Shown: positions 20,978-30,000 of the stretch, one piece after another | How positions within the stretch are numbered: the stretch's first letter is position 1 | Layout of the letters: each line of letters opens with the position of its first letter | DNA from: Renibacterium salmoninarum ATCC 33209 | Lineage (GTDB): Bacteria; Actinomycetota; Actinomycetes; Actinomycetales; Micrococcaceae | DNA: 64,000 bases | Reading direction: 5' to 3' | Assembly: GCF_000018885.1 (NCBI RefSeq) | Contig: NC_010168.1 | Span: 2,666,001 to 2,730,000, forward strand | Notes under the pieces: generated by a model | Told to the model about the DNA's origin: nothing | Databases searched by the model: none | Seen by the model: the letters and a program-made list of their open reading frames with translations, nothing else | Made by a program: the position numbers and the translations under genes

Positions 20978-22084
20978 TTAGAGGGCGGCGCGGCGGCCTT
21001 GCGGACGACGCTTGGCCGCGGCGGCCAGCTCACGACGGCGTTTGGTTGGCCAACTAAAGGCGAACGTCAACGAAGCCACCAACAAGACTAGGACTCCGAT
21101 GGTGCCGCCGGAATCTGTCCAGAATTGTTCTGGAAAGAGTCTGATCAAAGTATCTGATAGCCGGAACGTCCAAGTGCCATTGGCGAAGAACAACTGGTGG
21201 AAGTCGGTAAAGAAACGCTCCCAGCCGAGAAGCGCGAAGACTCCTAGGCCAATAATGATGACTAAAGTCGCCGCGGATCCGGCAAACAAGCTCCGGCGTA
21301 CCCCACCGACGCTGCGTTTCGCGAGATAAATAATGCCGACGATCATGGCAATCAGCAGCACCAGGCCGGCAAGCATCGCAATCATGTAGACGCCTTTGAC
21401 ATCCACCATATGGCTGACTTCGCCGGAGCCGAAGAGCGGACGACCATCGCTGCCTACTAAACCGGCCAAATACTTAGGGCCGGTAAAATTGTTGAGGTAA
21501 TCAACTGCGTAAGAACCGTAAGTAACTCGTTCTTCGGTGTTAAAGCCAAAACTGTCCGCAGGGAATCCGGGGCGGTTGTATTCAATCCAGGCGAAAAGCG
21601 GCATCGCAATAACGCGGATGGCTAGCAACAACAAAACAAATGGAAAAAATACCGCGACCAGAATCTGCCAGAATCTCGGCAAAATCGCCTTGGTTTCAGC
21701 AGCTTGCGCCCGTTCCGCGTGCCGACGATCAACCTCGTCCTCGGGCGGTCGAACCGCCAACATCGTTGTCTCGGTAGGGACTTCCGTTTTTAGCGCCGCC
21801 GGTAAAGTGCTTGCCGGGCGCATCGGTTCCACGGGCTGGCCCGGCACTGGCGGTTTCATCTTGACTGGCTCAGCAGGAGCGACTGGCTCAGTGAGCTGAT
21901 TTGAAGCAGGTACTTCCGCTGGTTTGGCGGCCTTTGACAGGCCAGCGCTCATCCAGTCAAAAGCCGGCTCCGGCTTTTGTGCAGTATTTTCCGCGGCCAG
22001 ATCTCGCGCCAGTTCTTCGGCCGAAGGCACTGCGGCTTTCGACTTTTCAGGCTGGTCGGATGTCGGCTTTGCTTTTTCACTCAC
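20978..22084 (-). CDS. TIGR01906 / DUF1461 family integral membrane protein
   Basis: 368 residues of unknown function. The first 130 residues are a soluble, Pro/Ala/Glu-rich low-complexity region (repeated VAPAEPVK- and PVPGQPVEP-like stretches), presumably cytoplasmic and disordered. Four membrane segments follow (ILVAVFFPFVLLLLAIRVIA; YMIAMLAGLVLLIAMIVGII; AATLVIIIGLGVFALLGW; IGVLVLLVASLTFAFSW), with the conserved extracytoplasmic loop around YNRPGFPADSFGF and HMVDVKGVY typical of this family. It ends in a basic tail. Convergent with the acyl-CoA synthetase pseudogene (20 bp gap) and followed upstream by the SpoIIM-like gene on the same strand. Confidence 0.8.
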   Translation of the reverse strand: MSEKAKPTSDQPEKSKAAVPSAEELARDLAAENTAQKPEPAFDWMSAGLSKAAKPAEVPASNQLTEPVAPAEPVKMKPPVPGQPVEPMRPASTLPAALKTEVPTETTMLAVRPPEDEVDRRHAERAQAAETKAILPRFWQILVAVFFPFVLLLLAIRVIAMPLFAWIEYNRPGFPADSFGFNTEERVTYGSYAVDYLNNFTGPKYLAGLVGSDGRPLFGSGEVSHMVDVKGVYMIAMLAGLVLLIAMIVGIIYLAKRSVGGVRRSLFAGSAATLVIIIGLGVFALLGWERFFTDFHQLFFANGTWTFRLSDTLIRLFPEQFWTDSGGTIGVLVLLVASLTFAFSWPTKRRRELAAAAKRRPQGRRAAL

Positions 22085-22147
22085 ACTGCGAGGTTACCGC
22101 CAGGCGGCTTAACGACCTGGTTGCCACCCCGCAAAGAGCCAGATTCC

Positions 22148-23140
22148 CTACCGAGTGGGCAGCACTGCTCCAACGTCTTGCTGCGCCAAATCGCCGCGAA
22201 CGCCCGCTCTGAAGGCTCGTCTGCCCAGAATCAGCGTATAGCACCAATACCCGGCCAACACTAACGCTCCGATAGTGATTTTCGCCCAAACTGGCAATGA
22301 CGACGGCGTCACGAAGCCTTCCACAATGCCCGAGACCAGGAGCACCAATACCAGGCCGAAAGCCACGGTCATAAGCGACCGTCCTTCTTGGGCAAGCGCG
22401 GTCAGCCTGCGCTGCGGGCCAGGGGCAACCCACGACCAGAAGATCCGCAACCCCGCCGCAGCAGCAATGAAAATCGCGGTAAGTTCCATCAGACCATGCG
22501 GCAGAATGTAGCTGAAAAAGACGTCTCCCCGGCCGTAGCTGAACATCACGGCCGCGGCCATACCGGCGCTTTCGGCGTTGCCGTAAATCGCATAAGGCAC
22601 CCAAAGCCCCGTGACACCAAAGGCAACACATTGCGCAGCAATCCAAGCATTATTAGTCCACACTTGTCCGGCAAATGATGCCGCCGGGTTATTTGAGTAG
22701 TAGTCTACAAAGTTCTTTTCGGCGTATTGTCGCCACTGCGCATCGCTGCCCATGGCACGCAACACATCGGGATTACTACCCGCCCAAATGCCGTAGAAGG
22801 TCGCAATCAAGAGGAAAACAGCAGCTACCACAAGCGTGAGCCAGCGAATCCGATAAAAGGCTGCGGGAAGGGTTGCCACAAAGAACACAGCAAGGTCTTC
22901 CAGCGCGTTGGAGTGCGCTCCGGTGAACTTAGTCCGCGCGCTGGCCAGTAGCGTCGACAGCGACGCAGAGAGCGCACCCTCGGGTGCCACTGAGCGCACC
23001 AGCGAGAGCTGGCTCGAAACGGATTGGTAAAGCCGTAACAATTCATCGGCTTCTTCGCCGTTCAGCCGTCGCTTGGCACTGAGCTGTCTAAGCCGCTCCC
23101 ACTCTTGGCGGTGTACTGCGGTGAAGGCATCAAGATCCAC
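22148..23140 (-). CDS. Stage II sporulation protein M (SpoIIM / DUF95) family membrane protein
   Basis: 330 residues. A soluble helical N-terminus (about 100 residues, WERLRQLSAKRRLNGEEADEL) precedes roughly five membrane helices with the family motif YILPHGLMELTAIFIAAAAGL. Despite the family name, such genes are widespread in non-sporulating actinobacteria, usually beside an RDD-family gene, exactly as here (divergent, 75 bp gap). Function in these organisms is unknown; a membrane-organisation role is often assumed. Confidence 0.85.
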   Translation of the reverse strand: MDLDAFTAVHRQEWERLRQLSAKRRLNGEEADELLRLYQSVSSQLSLVRSVAPEGALSASLSTLLASARTKFTGAHSNALEDLAVFFVATLPAAFYRIRWLTLVVAAVFLLIATFYGIWAGSNPDVLRAMGSDAQWRQYAEKNFVDYYSNNPAASFAGQVWTNNAWIAAQCVAFGVTGLWVPYAIYGNAESAGMAAAVMFSYGRGDVFFSYILPHGLMELTAIFIAAAAGLRIFWSWVAPGPQRRLTALAQEGRSLMTVAFGLVLVLLVSGIVEGFVTPSSLPVWAKITIGALVLAGYWCYTLILGRRAFRAGVRGDLAQQDVGAVLPTR

Positions 23141-23215
23141 ACCCCTACCCTACTGGCAGAGTCCCAGCTCGCTCCATCATGGAATGCGGCACGCTGTTCA
23201 CATAGGCTGGTGCTC

Positions 23216-23905
23216 ATGACATCAATCGTCACGGGCGAGGCCGTGGTTCTAGAACTACGGCCAGCGTCTTTTGCTGCGCGCGCGTTGGGCACCATTATTG
23301 ACATGATTGGCTCGATTATCGCACTGTTGTTGACCGTGTATCTGGTTTTCTGGGCGTTTCGAAACATCGATCGGGCCGCGGCAACCGCGATTGTGCTGAG
23401 CTTAATGGTGTTATTCATGGTGGTAGTGCCAGCAAGCGTCGAGACCATCACGCGCGGAAAGTCATTGGGCAAGTATGCAATGGGGCTGCGGGTTGTGCGC
23501 GACGACGGCGGCGCTATCCGATTCCGGCACGCATTTATTCGCAGCATCGTAGGTTATTTGGAGCTGTACCTCACGATTGGTTCAGTCGCGTTTTTATGCT
23601 CACTATTCAACGAGCGGTCGAAACGCCTCGGTGACATGTTGGCGGGCACCTACGCAATGCGCGAACGAGTCCCCTCGGCGCCAGTGTTGCAACTCAGTAC
23701 GCCAGGCTATTTGCTCACCTGGGCAGAGCACGCTGATATCGGCCGCCTTCCGGACGGTCTTGCGCGGAGGATCTCTCAGTTCATGTATCAAGCGGCAAAA
23801 ATGGCACCCGCATCGCGAGAGCTGCTTGCGCGGAACCTGGCCCAGGAGGCCTCAGCCTTTGTTTCGCCGCCACCGCCGGCCGGCACGATGCCGGATGCTT
23901 TTTAG
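23216..23905 (+). CDS. RDD-family membrane protein
   Basis: 229 residues. The N-terminal RDD-type domain has the expected Arg and Asp residues (RPASFAARALGTIIDMIGS), three membrane segments and the loop GKSLGKYAMGLRVVRDDGG. A cytoplasmic C-terminal tail ends in a Pro-rich stretch. The ATG at 23216 is chosen because the upstream extension overlaps the divergent SpoIIM-like gene and lacks similarity. Transport function is possible for this family but not shown by the sequence. It is paired with the SpoIIM gene in a divergent arrangement conserved in actinobacteria. Confidence 0.85.
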   Translation: MTSIVTGEAVVLELRPASFAARALGTIIDMIGSIIALLLTVYLVFWAFRNIDRAAATAIVLSLMVLFMVVVPASVETITRGKSLGKYAMGLRVVRDDGGAIRFRHAFIRSIVGYLELYLTIGSVAFLCSLFNERSKRLGDMLAGTYAMRERVPSAPVLQLSTPGYLLTWAEHADIGRLPDGLARRISQFMYQAAKMAPASRELLARNLAQEASAFVSPPPPAGTMPDAF

Positions 23906-23959
23906 CCGCGCTCAGCGTGCAGCGGCGGGATCGAGACTATCGCCGAATGATGACGTCAA

Positions 23960-23990
23960 AGGCGCGTGCCCAAGTTCTGAGCACGCGCCT
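23960..23990. terminator. Bidirectional terminator-like hairpin
   Basis: AGGCGCGTGC (23960-23969) and GCACGCGCCT (23981-23990) give a 10-bp perfect GC-rich stem with an 11-nt loop between the convergent RDD and L,D-transpeptidase genes. TCAAAGGC and a near complement GCCTTTTGA extend the folding outside. No strong U-tract. Confidence 0.6.
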
Positions 23991-24045
23991 CAACAGATTG
24001 CCTTTTGATTCCTAAACCCGTTTCTGGGCTGGCGAGATTATTGGT

Positions 24046-25314
24046 TTAGCCGCGGAAGGCGTACTGCGCCCACGGGATATTCCAGTCACCAAAGCCGTCA
24101 TCCAGATCAGTCTGAGGGCCTTCGGTATTTATTACCTGAACCGGGTCACCGGTTGTCATGGTGTCAAAGAGCCAGGCTGCGTCATCTGGGCCCAACCCAA
24201 CGCAACCATGTGAAATATTAGCCACGCCCAAACTGGCGTAACCACCAGGTGCCGTCTGATGCACGAATTCACCACTGTTGCTGATGCGAATTGCATTAGA
24301 GACGTTCAGCGTGCCGTAGTAGGCCGGGTTACCGGGCTTCAAGCCGATGGTGTCAGCTTTGAATACTGCTTCTTTCTGCTTGTCCATCATCACCAAATAA
24401 CCTGCAGCAGAGGGGAAGCGAGTGTCGCCCATAGTCACTGGCATGGTTCGTACCAATTGGTCATTGATGAAAAGGTTTGCCACATGGTTGGTGGCGTCGG
24501 CAACGAGAACGCGCTTATCGCCAACATTCATGATCATCGTCTTATTAAAATTGCCAATTTGACCGTTGCCAAAGTCCACCCCGAGCAGCTTAATATCGAT
24601 CGTGACTACGCTATTTGCGGTCCAAAACGCCTCAGGGCGGAATCTCACCACCTTGTCACCGATCCAACGGAACGCGCCAACCTGCCCTGCCGAGGTGGTG
24701 ATCTTAATGGCATTCTCGACGGCGACTTTATTGAGCACCGGTTCGCTGAAGGTCAATTGGACAGGCTGGCCCGCCCCGATGTTGCCTCCGTCGCGGACGT
24801 AACTCACCGCGTCTGCCTCATTCGCGGCCGGCACTGTGCTGAAAGACTGGGTTTTGGAAGTCTCTCGGTCCGCGGCGTCAACACCGGTAAAGGTGTAGTT
24901 GTAACTAGTGTCGAAATTCAGCGGACCGGTGGCGGTCCAGGTGGACTTATCTGCACTGAGCGTGCCAGGTACTGCGAGACCGGTCTTATTGTCGATCAAG
25001 CTAACTGTTTTGATCGTGCCATTGATCGCTTTGATCACGGCAGGAGTTACTGGATTAACTTGAACTGCACCGTTAGTCGGCGTGGTACCCCACTCAATCG
25101 GTTTCGCGTCTGCCGTTGGCTTTGCCGATGTGTTCGCGGAAGAGTTTTGCTCGCTGGCATTGATTTTCGCATTAGCCCACGGCACAGCAGCCACGGCACC
25201 AATGCCACCTGCACCTACAACGGCGCAGATCGCTACGATGACACCGATCTTCCAGCCCTTGCGGCTCTTTTTGCCTTGTTCAGTGTTACTCGAATTCCCT
25301 GAACTTTCCGACAT
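24046..25314 (-). CDS. L,D-transpeptidase (YkuD) with Ig-like domains
   Basis: Forms 3-3 peptidoglycan cross-links outside the membrane. The 422-residue product starts with a basic cytoplasmic stretch and one membrane anchor (IGVIVAICAVVGAGGIGAVA). Two Ig-like domains follow (about residues 75-290), then a C-terminal YkuD catalytic domain with the motif ISHGCVGLGPDDAAW, which holds the His-Gly-Cys of the active site. An upstream conserved His is in GEFVHQTAPGGYAS. The ATG at 25314 is preceded by GGGAG and is preferred to the longer reading from 25365. Followed by ahcY upstream on the same strand, but 192 bp away, so probably a separate unit. Confidence 0.92.
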   Translation of the reverse strand: MSESSGNSSNTEQGKKSRKGWKIGVIVAICAVVGAGGIGAVAAVPWANAKINASEQNSSANTSAKPTADAKPIEWGTTPTNGAVQVNPVTPAVIKAINGTIKTVSLIDNKTGLAVPGTLSADKSTWTATGPLNFDTSYNYTFTGVDAADRETSKTQSFSTVPAANEADAVSYVRDGGNIGAGQPVQLTFSEPVLNKVAVENAIKITTSAGQVGAFRWIGDKVVRFRPEAFWTANSVVTIDIKLLGVDFGNGQIGNFNKTMIMNVGDKRVLVADATNHVANLFINDQLVRTMPVTMGDTRFPSAAGYLVMMDKQKEAVFKADTIGLKPGNPAYYGTLNVSNAIRISNSGEFVHQTAPGGYASLGVANISHGCVGLGPDDAAWLFDTMTTGDPVQVINTEGPQTDLDDGFGDWNIPWAQYAFRG

Positions 25315-25506
25315 CCTGGCTCCCAGCTTTTCCCACCTCGATTGCCCGACTAGCGCGTCGCACAAGTACCTAACTCAGTCGATACGACTATTTGAGCAGC
25401 CGAACGATGCAACTATTTTATCCTGCAGATGGATCTAATAGTGACAACAGCAGGCTCAGACCGGCAACGAATTCCTGTGCATCCGCTGTGAAGCTTGAGC
25501 TACGGC

Positions 25507-26973
<1,467 letters not shown>

Positions 26974-26981
26974 GTTCTTCC

Positions 26982-27197
26982 TTAGGCCTTGATGTTGCTG
27001 GTCTGTTGACTCGGAGCGTCGTTTTCCGGGAGCTGTCCCGGGAGTAGGATCGCGATGCCGTCTTCAATCCGATAATGCAAAGGAACCCCCTCTGGGCCCG
27101 GGGAATCGCTAACCAGCTCATGCTGCCCCTGCTGCAACCGGGATCCGGTCACCGGGCAGCGCAAGATGCTCAACAACTCTTTTTGCAGGTGGGACAT
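26982..27197 (-). CDS. Trm112-family small zinc-ribbon-like protein
   Basis: 71 residues with the family features [15 protein letters not shown] near the N-terminus and [16 protein letters not shown] in the second half. Trm112-like proteins act as small activating partners of methyltransferases or as unassigned metal-binding proteins. Only one Cys (in LRCP) is obvious, so zinc binding by a full ribbon is unlikely. It lies immediately upstream of ahcY and downstream of the DUF3499 gene on the same strand. Confidence 0.8.
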   Translation of the reverse strand: MSHLQKELLSILRCPVTGSRLQQGQHELVSDSPGPEGVPLHYRIEDGIAILLPGQLPENDAPSQQTSNIKA

Positions 27198-27311
27198 CTG
27201 GCTCCTCGGGGCGCGACTAACTCTTCGTCGTTTACAGCCTACTGCGCGCGTGCTGGTGGCTCAGAATCGAGACGGTCAGAGTCGAGTCTGCCGAAATATT
27301 GCCGCGCCAGC

Positions 27312-27698
27312 TCAGTCGCGCAAAATCCGTAAATGACCGCGTCGGTTCGCGTGGCTCGGCCGCTCTTGACCCGCTACCGGCGGTTCAAGCGGAGCACGAT
27401 TGGCACGTTGAAATGAGGCTTGCTCATCTTCAGTTGGCTTTGCCGCTTCACGGACGGCATCTGCCAAGGCCAGTAAATCATCAGTATTTGGCGGCGGCGG
27501 AGTATCCGGCATAGCTAGTCGGAGAACTTCCCATCCCCTTGGCACGGTAAGCCGGCCAGCGTGCTCGGCGCAAAGGTCGTAGCTATGCGGCTCGGCGAAG
27601 GTGGCTAATGGACCCAGAACCGCAGTTGAATCGGCATACACGTACGTCAAAGTAGCTACCGCTGATTGCTGGCAGCCGGACCGTGAACACTGACGCAT
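27312..27698 (-). CDS. DUF3499 family protein
   Basis: 128 residues. The N-terminus MRQCSRSGCQQSAVATLTYV, followed by SYDLCAEHAGRLTVPRGWEV, is the DUF3499 signature, with four Cys/His positions that look like a small metal site. The C-terminal half is Pro-rich and probably disordered, ending RRGHLRILRD. The frame is open to 27788, but the ATG at 27698 matches family starts. Unknown function; normally encoded near whiB2 and mannose-metabolism genes in actinobacteria. Divergent from the metallopeptidase-like gene across 107 bp. Confidence 0.8.
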   Translation of the reverse strand: MRQCSRSGCQQSAVATLTYVYADSTAVLGPLATFAEPHSYDLCAEHAGRLTVPRGWEVLRLAMPDTPPPPNTDDLLALADAVREAAKPTEDEQASFQRANRAPLEPPVAGQERPSHANRRGHLRILRD

Positions 27699-27805
27699 CT
27701 TTCCCACGAATAGGTAGCCTACCGCCCCGCACCGACACCTGGCGTCATCAAGCCGCTTTACACACAATGTCGCCTTCACCGGCACCAAAGGACTAGCATC
27801 GAATT

Positions 27806-28294
27806 ATGCAGCAAGGATGGCAGTTCAGGCTCTCTGAAGAAGCCGGTAAGGCCGCGGTCGGAAAGAGCTTCAGGTCTCGACGGCGAGACCGGCACGGGCG
27901 CGGACTTCGCGGCCGACTGGTGTTGCCGCCATTACCTGGTGCGCGCACCCGTTCCGAACGATTCGACGACCTTGTGGTCGAATCTGCCGATCGGCTGCAG
28001 GACATTTGGGGTGGCACGCTGGATCGGGTTCAGTTTGCGGTCGATGAGATTCCGGGTGGTTTAGAGGAGCTTTTAGCTTTGCGACAGCCAGCGCCGATGG
28101 CATCGCTTCGCTCCGCAGACAAAGACAGTCCAGTAACGATCACCGTTTACCGCAGACCAATAATGCAAGCCACTGAAGGCGATGAGGAGCTGCGCGAAGC
28201 GGTTCACGATTCCGTTGTTGAACAAGTAGCCGTGCTGTTGAACCTCACGCCTGAATCAGTGGATCCCGCCTACGGCCGAACACGCCGATTCTGA
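27806..28294 (+). CDS. Minimal metallopeptidase-like (Zincin_1 / DUF1025) protein, active site apparently lost
   Basis: 162 residues. It resembles the small actinobacterial metallopeptidase-family protein encoded beside DUF3499: RSERFDDLVVESADRLQDIW, VQFAVDEIPGGLEELL, PVTITVYRRPI and a C-terminal helix VHDSVVEQVAVLLNLTPESV. In catalytic members this last helix carries HExxH; here it reads HDSVVEQ, with no HExxH, so I expect a structural or binding role rather than protease activity. The first 50 residues are basic (RRRDRHGRGLRGRLVLPP). It points away from the DUF3499 gene and converges on the DUF5719 gene (14 bp). Confidence 0.7.
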   Translation: MQQGWQFRLSEEAGKAAVGKSFRSRRRDRHGRGLRGRLVLPPLPGARTRSERFDDLVVESADRLQDIWGGTLDRVQFAVDEIPGGLEELLALRQPAPMASLRSADKDSPVTITVYRRPIMQATEGDEELREAVHDSVVEQVAVLLNLTPESVDPAYGRTRRF

Positions 28295-28308
28295 ATCCAG
28301 CTTGGACC

Positions 28309-30000
28309 TCAATAACCCAGCGCAACCTTAAGGCTTTGCGCGCTGGGCGCGCTGCGTGGCAGCCCTAAGATCGCTAAACCGTTGCCGTCAGTCTGGCTCA
28401 GTACCTGTGCACCGTAAACCGGATCTCCACTAGCGGAGACTAAGAATCCAAGCACGGGTCCACCGCTAAGCTGCGCCGGATCTACCACCACGGTGCTGCC
28501 ACCAGGAACATCTAGGCTCTTTGCTGGCTGAAACGTTCCATCGGTGCCGATCGGGGTCAGCGAAAGCTGACCTTTACCGGCTGGAGCACCAAAGCTGATT
28601 TTGCTCGGCGCGCCAGCTGGGAGCACCAATAATTGGTTATCTGTCAGCTTCAACGATGCGCCGGCATTCGCAATATCAACAGGGTCGGCAGCTTTCGAGC
28701 CGCGAACACTACGAACCGTCGCGGTAATCGCCGTTTGCGCGCTGACTTGCACCGTATAAGTGCCAGCGGGCAGTCCACTCAACGGCAGTTCAGTCACTGA
28801 ACCTGCCTTTGCGGTAAATACGCCACCATTGGGTAGGTTTGCTTGCCCGCCCTGACTAAATACCTGCACTTGAACAACTGAGTCGCTGGCACCGGGGACT
28901 GCTACTTGGAGCGCCGTCTGGGCATCTTGATAACCTGCTTGCCCGGCGATATCGCTAGCCACCGTCGGGTCCAAAGTCTGCACTCCGGTAATGACTTGGG
29001 CTTGGTTCGGTGCGGCCACCGGCGTCAAATAATCCACGCCGCCAGGCGTTAGCCCGCGCAAGACAGATTGCTGGATTACTGCCGAAACCGGCCCACCATT
29101 AGATTTCGCATGAACCGCCAGATCTTTTTGCCCCGCGGCTAGACCAGCAAGGACTATTGAACGTGAGCTGCCCGCCGGTACCAATAAGCCCTTGCCGCCG
29201 GCCGCCTGCACCACGCCGTTGCTGCCAAACAGGTCTAAATTGACGGTAGCCGCCGTTGCGGAAGAATTTGCCAAGGTCAGAATCGCGGTACGGCCAATAT
29301 CAGTGCTGGTACCGACCAACCACAAGTCATTTGCCGGAACCTGACAACTGGCCGCAGCAAGGCCGCGCAAGTCGCCGTCGTTCGAGGTGTAAACCTGCAC
29401 CGCGGCGGCAGGGGTTCGCTGCTTAGCGACCGGATCTGCCCGAAGCACTGTAGGCCCGGAAACATCAAAAGAGCCCAGTATCGCTGCCTTGCCAGGGCTT
29501 GGTGCCGAGCCCGGCTCCGGAGTTGGAACCTCAGCAGGCTGTTGCGAGATCGAACTCAACATTGTCGATCCAGGATCAAGCTGAGTCAGGGCGCTATTGG
29601 GCAGTATCGCTTGTGGGTTCGCACTTACCAATGCGCTGATCTGAGTTTTCGCGGTGGTTGATGCCGGCGAGAATTGCGGGTCGGTGCCGTCACTGCTGCC
29701 TTGCGGAAGTTGTGCTGGTCCTGGGCAGTGGGAGATTGACTGACCGGCTGGCAGGTTCGCGGATTGAGGTTCAATGGCCACACTTGCCGAATTCCCGGGC
29801 GCAATGGTTCCAGCCGCTACTACCGCGCCGGCGACAACAACAATGCCAACTCCGGAAAGCACCCCGAATACGGTCCGCAGGCCAGAGCGCTTGCCAGATT
29901 TTACTTTGCTTCGGTCAGCGCGCCTTTCGGTTTTCGCTTCAGAGGCGGATTTAAGTGGTTCTTCTGGAGTTTCAATCGGAGCGTTACTCGGCTCAGTCAT
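28309..30000 (-). CDS. DUF5719 family secreted/membrane-anchored protein
   Basis: 563 residues with a charged cytoplasmic N-terminus, one membrane segment (VFGVLSGVGIVVVAGAVVAAG, about 45-65) and a long Ala/Gly/Ser/Val-rich extracytoplasmic part of beta-sandwich-like repeats (for example TAILTLANSSATAATVNLDL, AGLAAGQKDLAVHAKSNGG, GLPAGTYTVQVSAQTA). Function unknown. It starts at ATG 30000, overlapping the stop of the upstream glycosyltransferase by 8 nt, so the two are translationally coupled and probably act together in surface glycan assembly. Confidence 0.78.
   Translation of the reverse strand: MTEPSNAPIETPEEPLKSASEAKTERRADRSKVKSGKRSGLRTVFGVLSGVGIVVVAGAVVAAGTIAPGNSASVAIEPQSANLPAGQSISHCPGPAQLPQGSSDGTDPQFSPASTTAKTQISALVSANPQAILPNSALTQLDPGSTMLSSISQQPAEVPTPEPGSAPSPGKAAILGSFDVSGPTVLRADPVAKQRTPAAAVQVYTSNDGDLRGLAAASCQVPANDLWLVGTSTDIGRTAILTLANSSATAATVNLDLFGSNGVVQAAGGKGLLVPAGSSRSIVLAGLAAGQKDLAVHAKSNGGPVSAVIQQSVLRGLTPGGVDYLTPVAAPNQAQVITGVQTLDPTVASDIAGQAGYQDAQTALQVAVPGASDSVVQVQVFSQGGQANLPNGGVFTAKAGSVTELPLSGLPAGTYTVQVSAQTAITATVRSVRGSKAADPVDIANAGASLKLTDNQLLVLPAGAPSKISFGAPAGKGQLSLTPIGTDGTFQPAKSLDVPGGSTVVVDPAQLSGGPVLGFLVSASGDPVYGAQVLSQTDGNGLAILGLPRSAPSAQSLKVALGY

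Noticed and set aside
24259..25302. Long plus-strand open frame of 347 codons
   Set aside because: It is antisense to the L,D-transpeptidase, with no recognisable motif; a shadow of the GC pattern of the real gene.
26974..26981. S-adenosylhomocysteine riboswitch before ahcY
   Set aside because: Only 8 bp separate ahcY from the upstream gene, so no room for an aptamer directly ahead of it.
27250..27340. Alternative C-terminal frame downstream of DUF3499, as relic of phosphomannomutase
   Set aside because: The stretch overlaps the DUF3499 end in another frame and shows no family motif.
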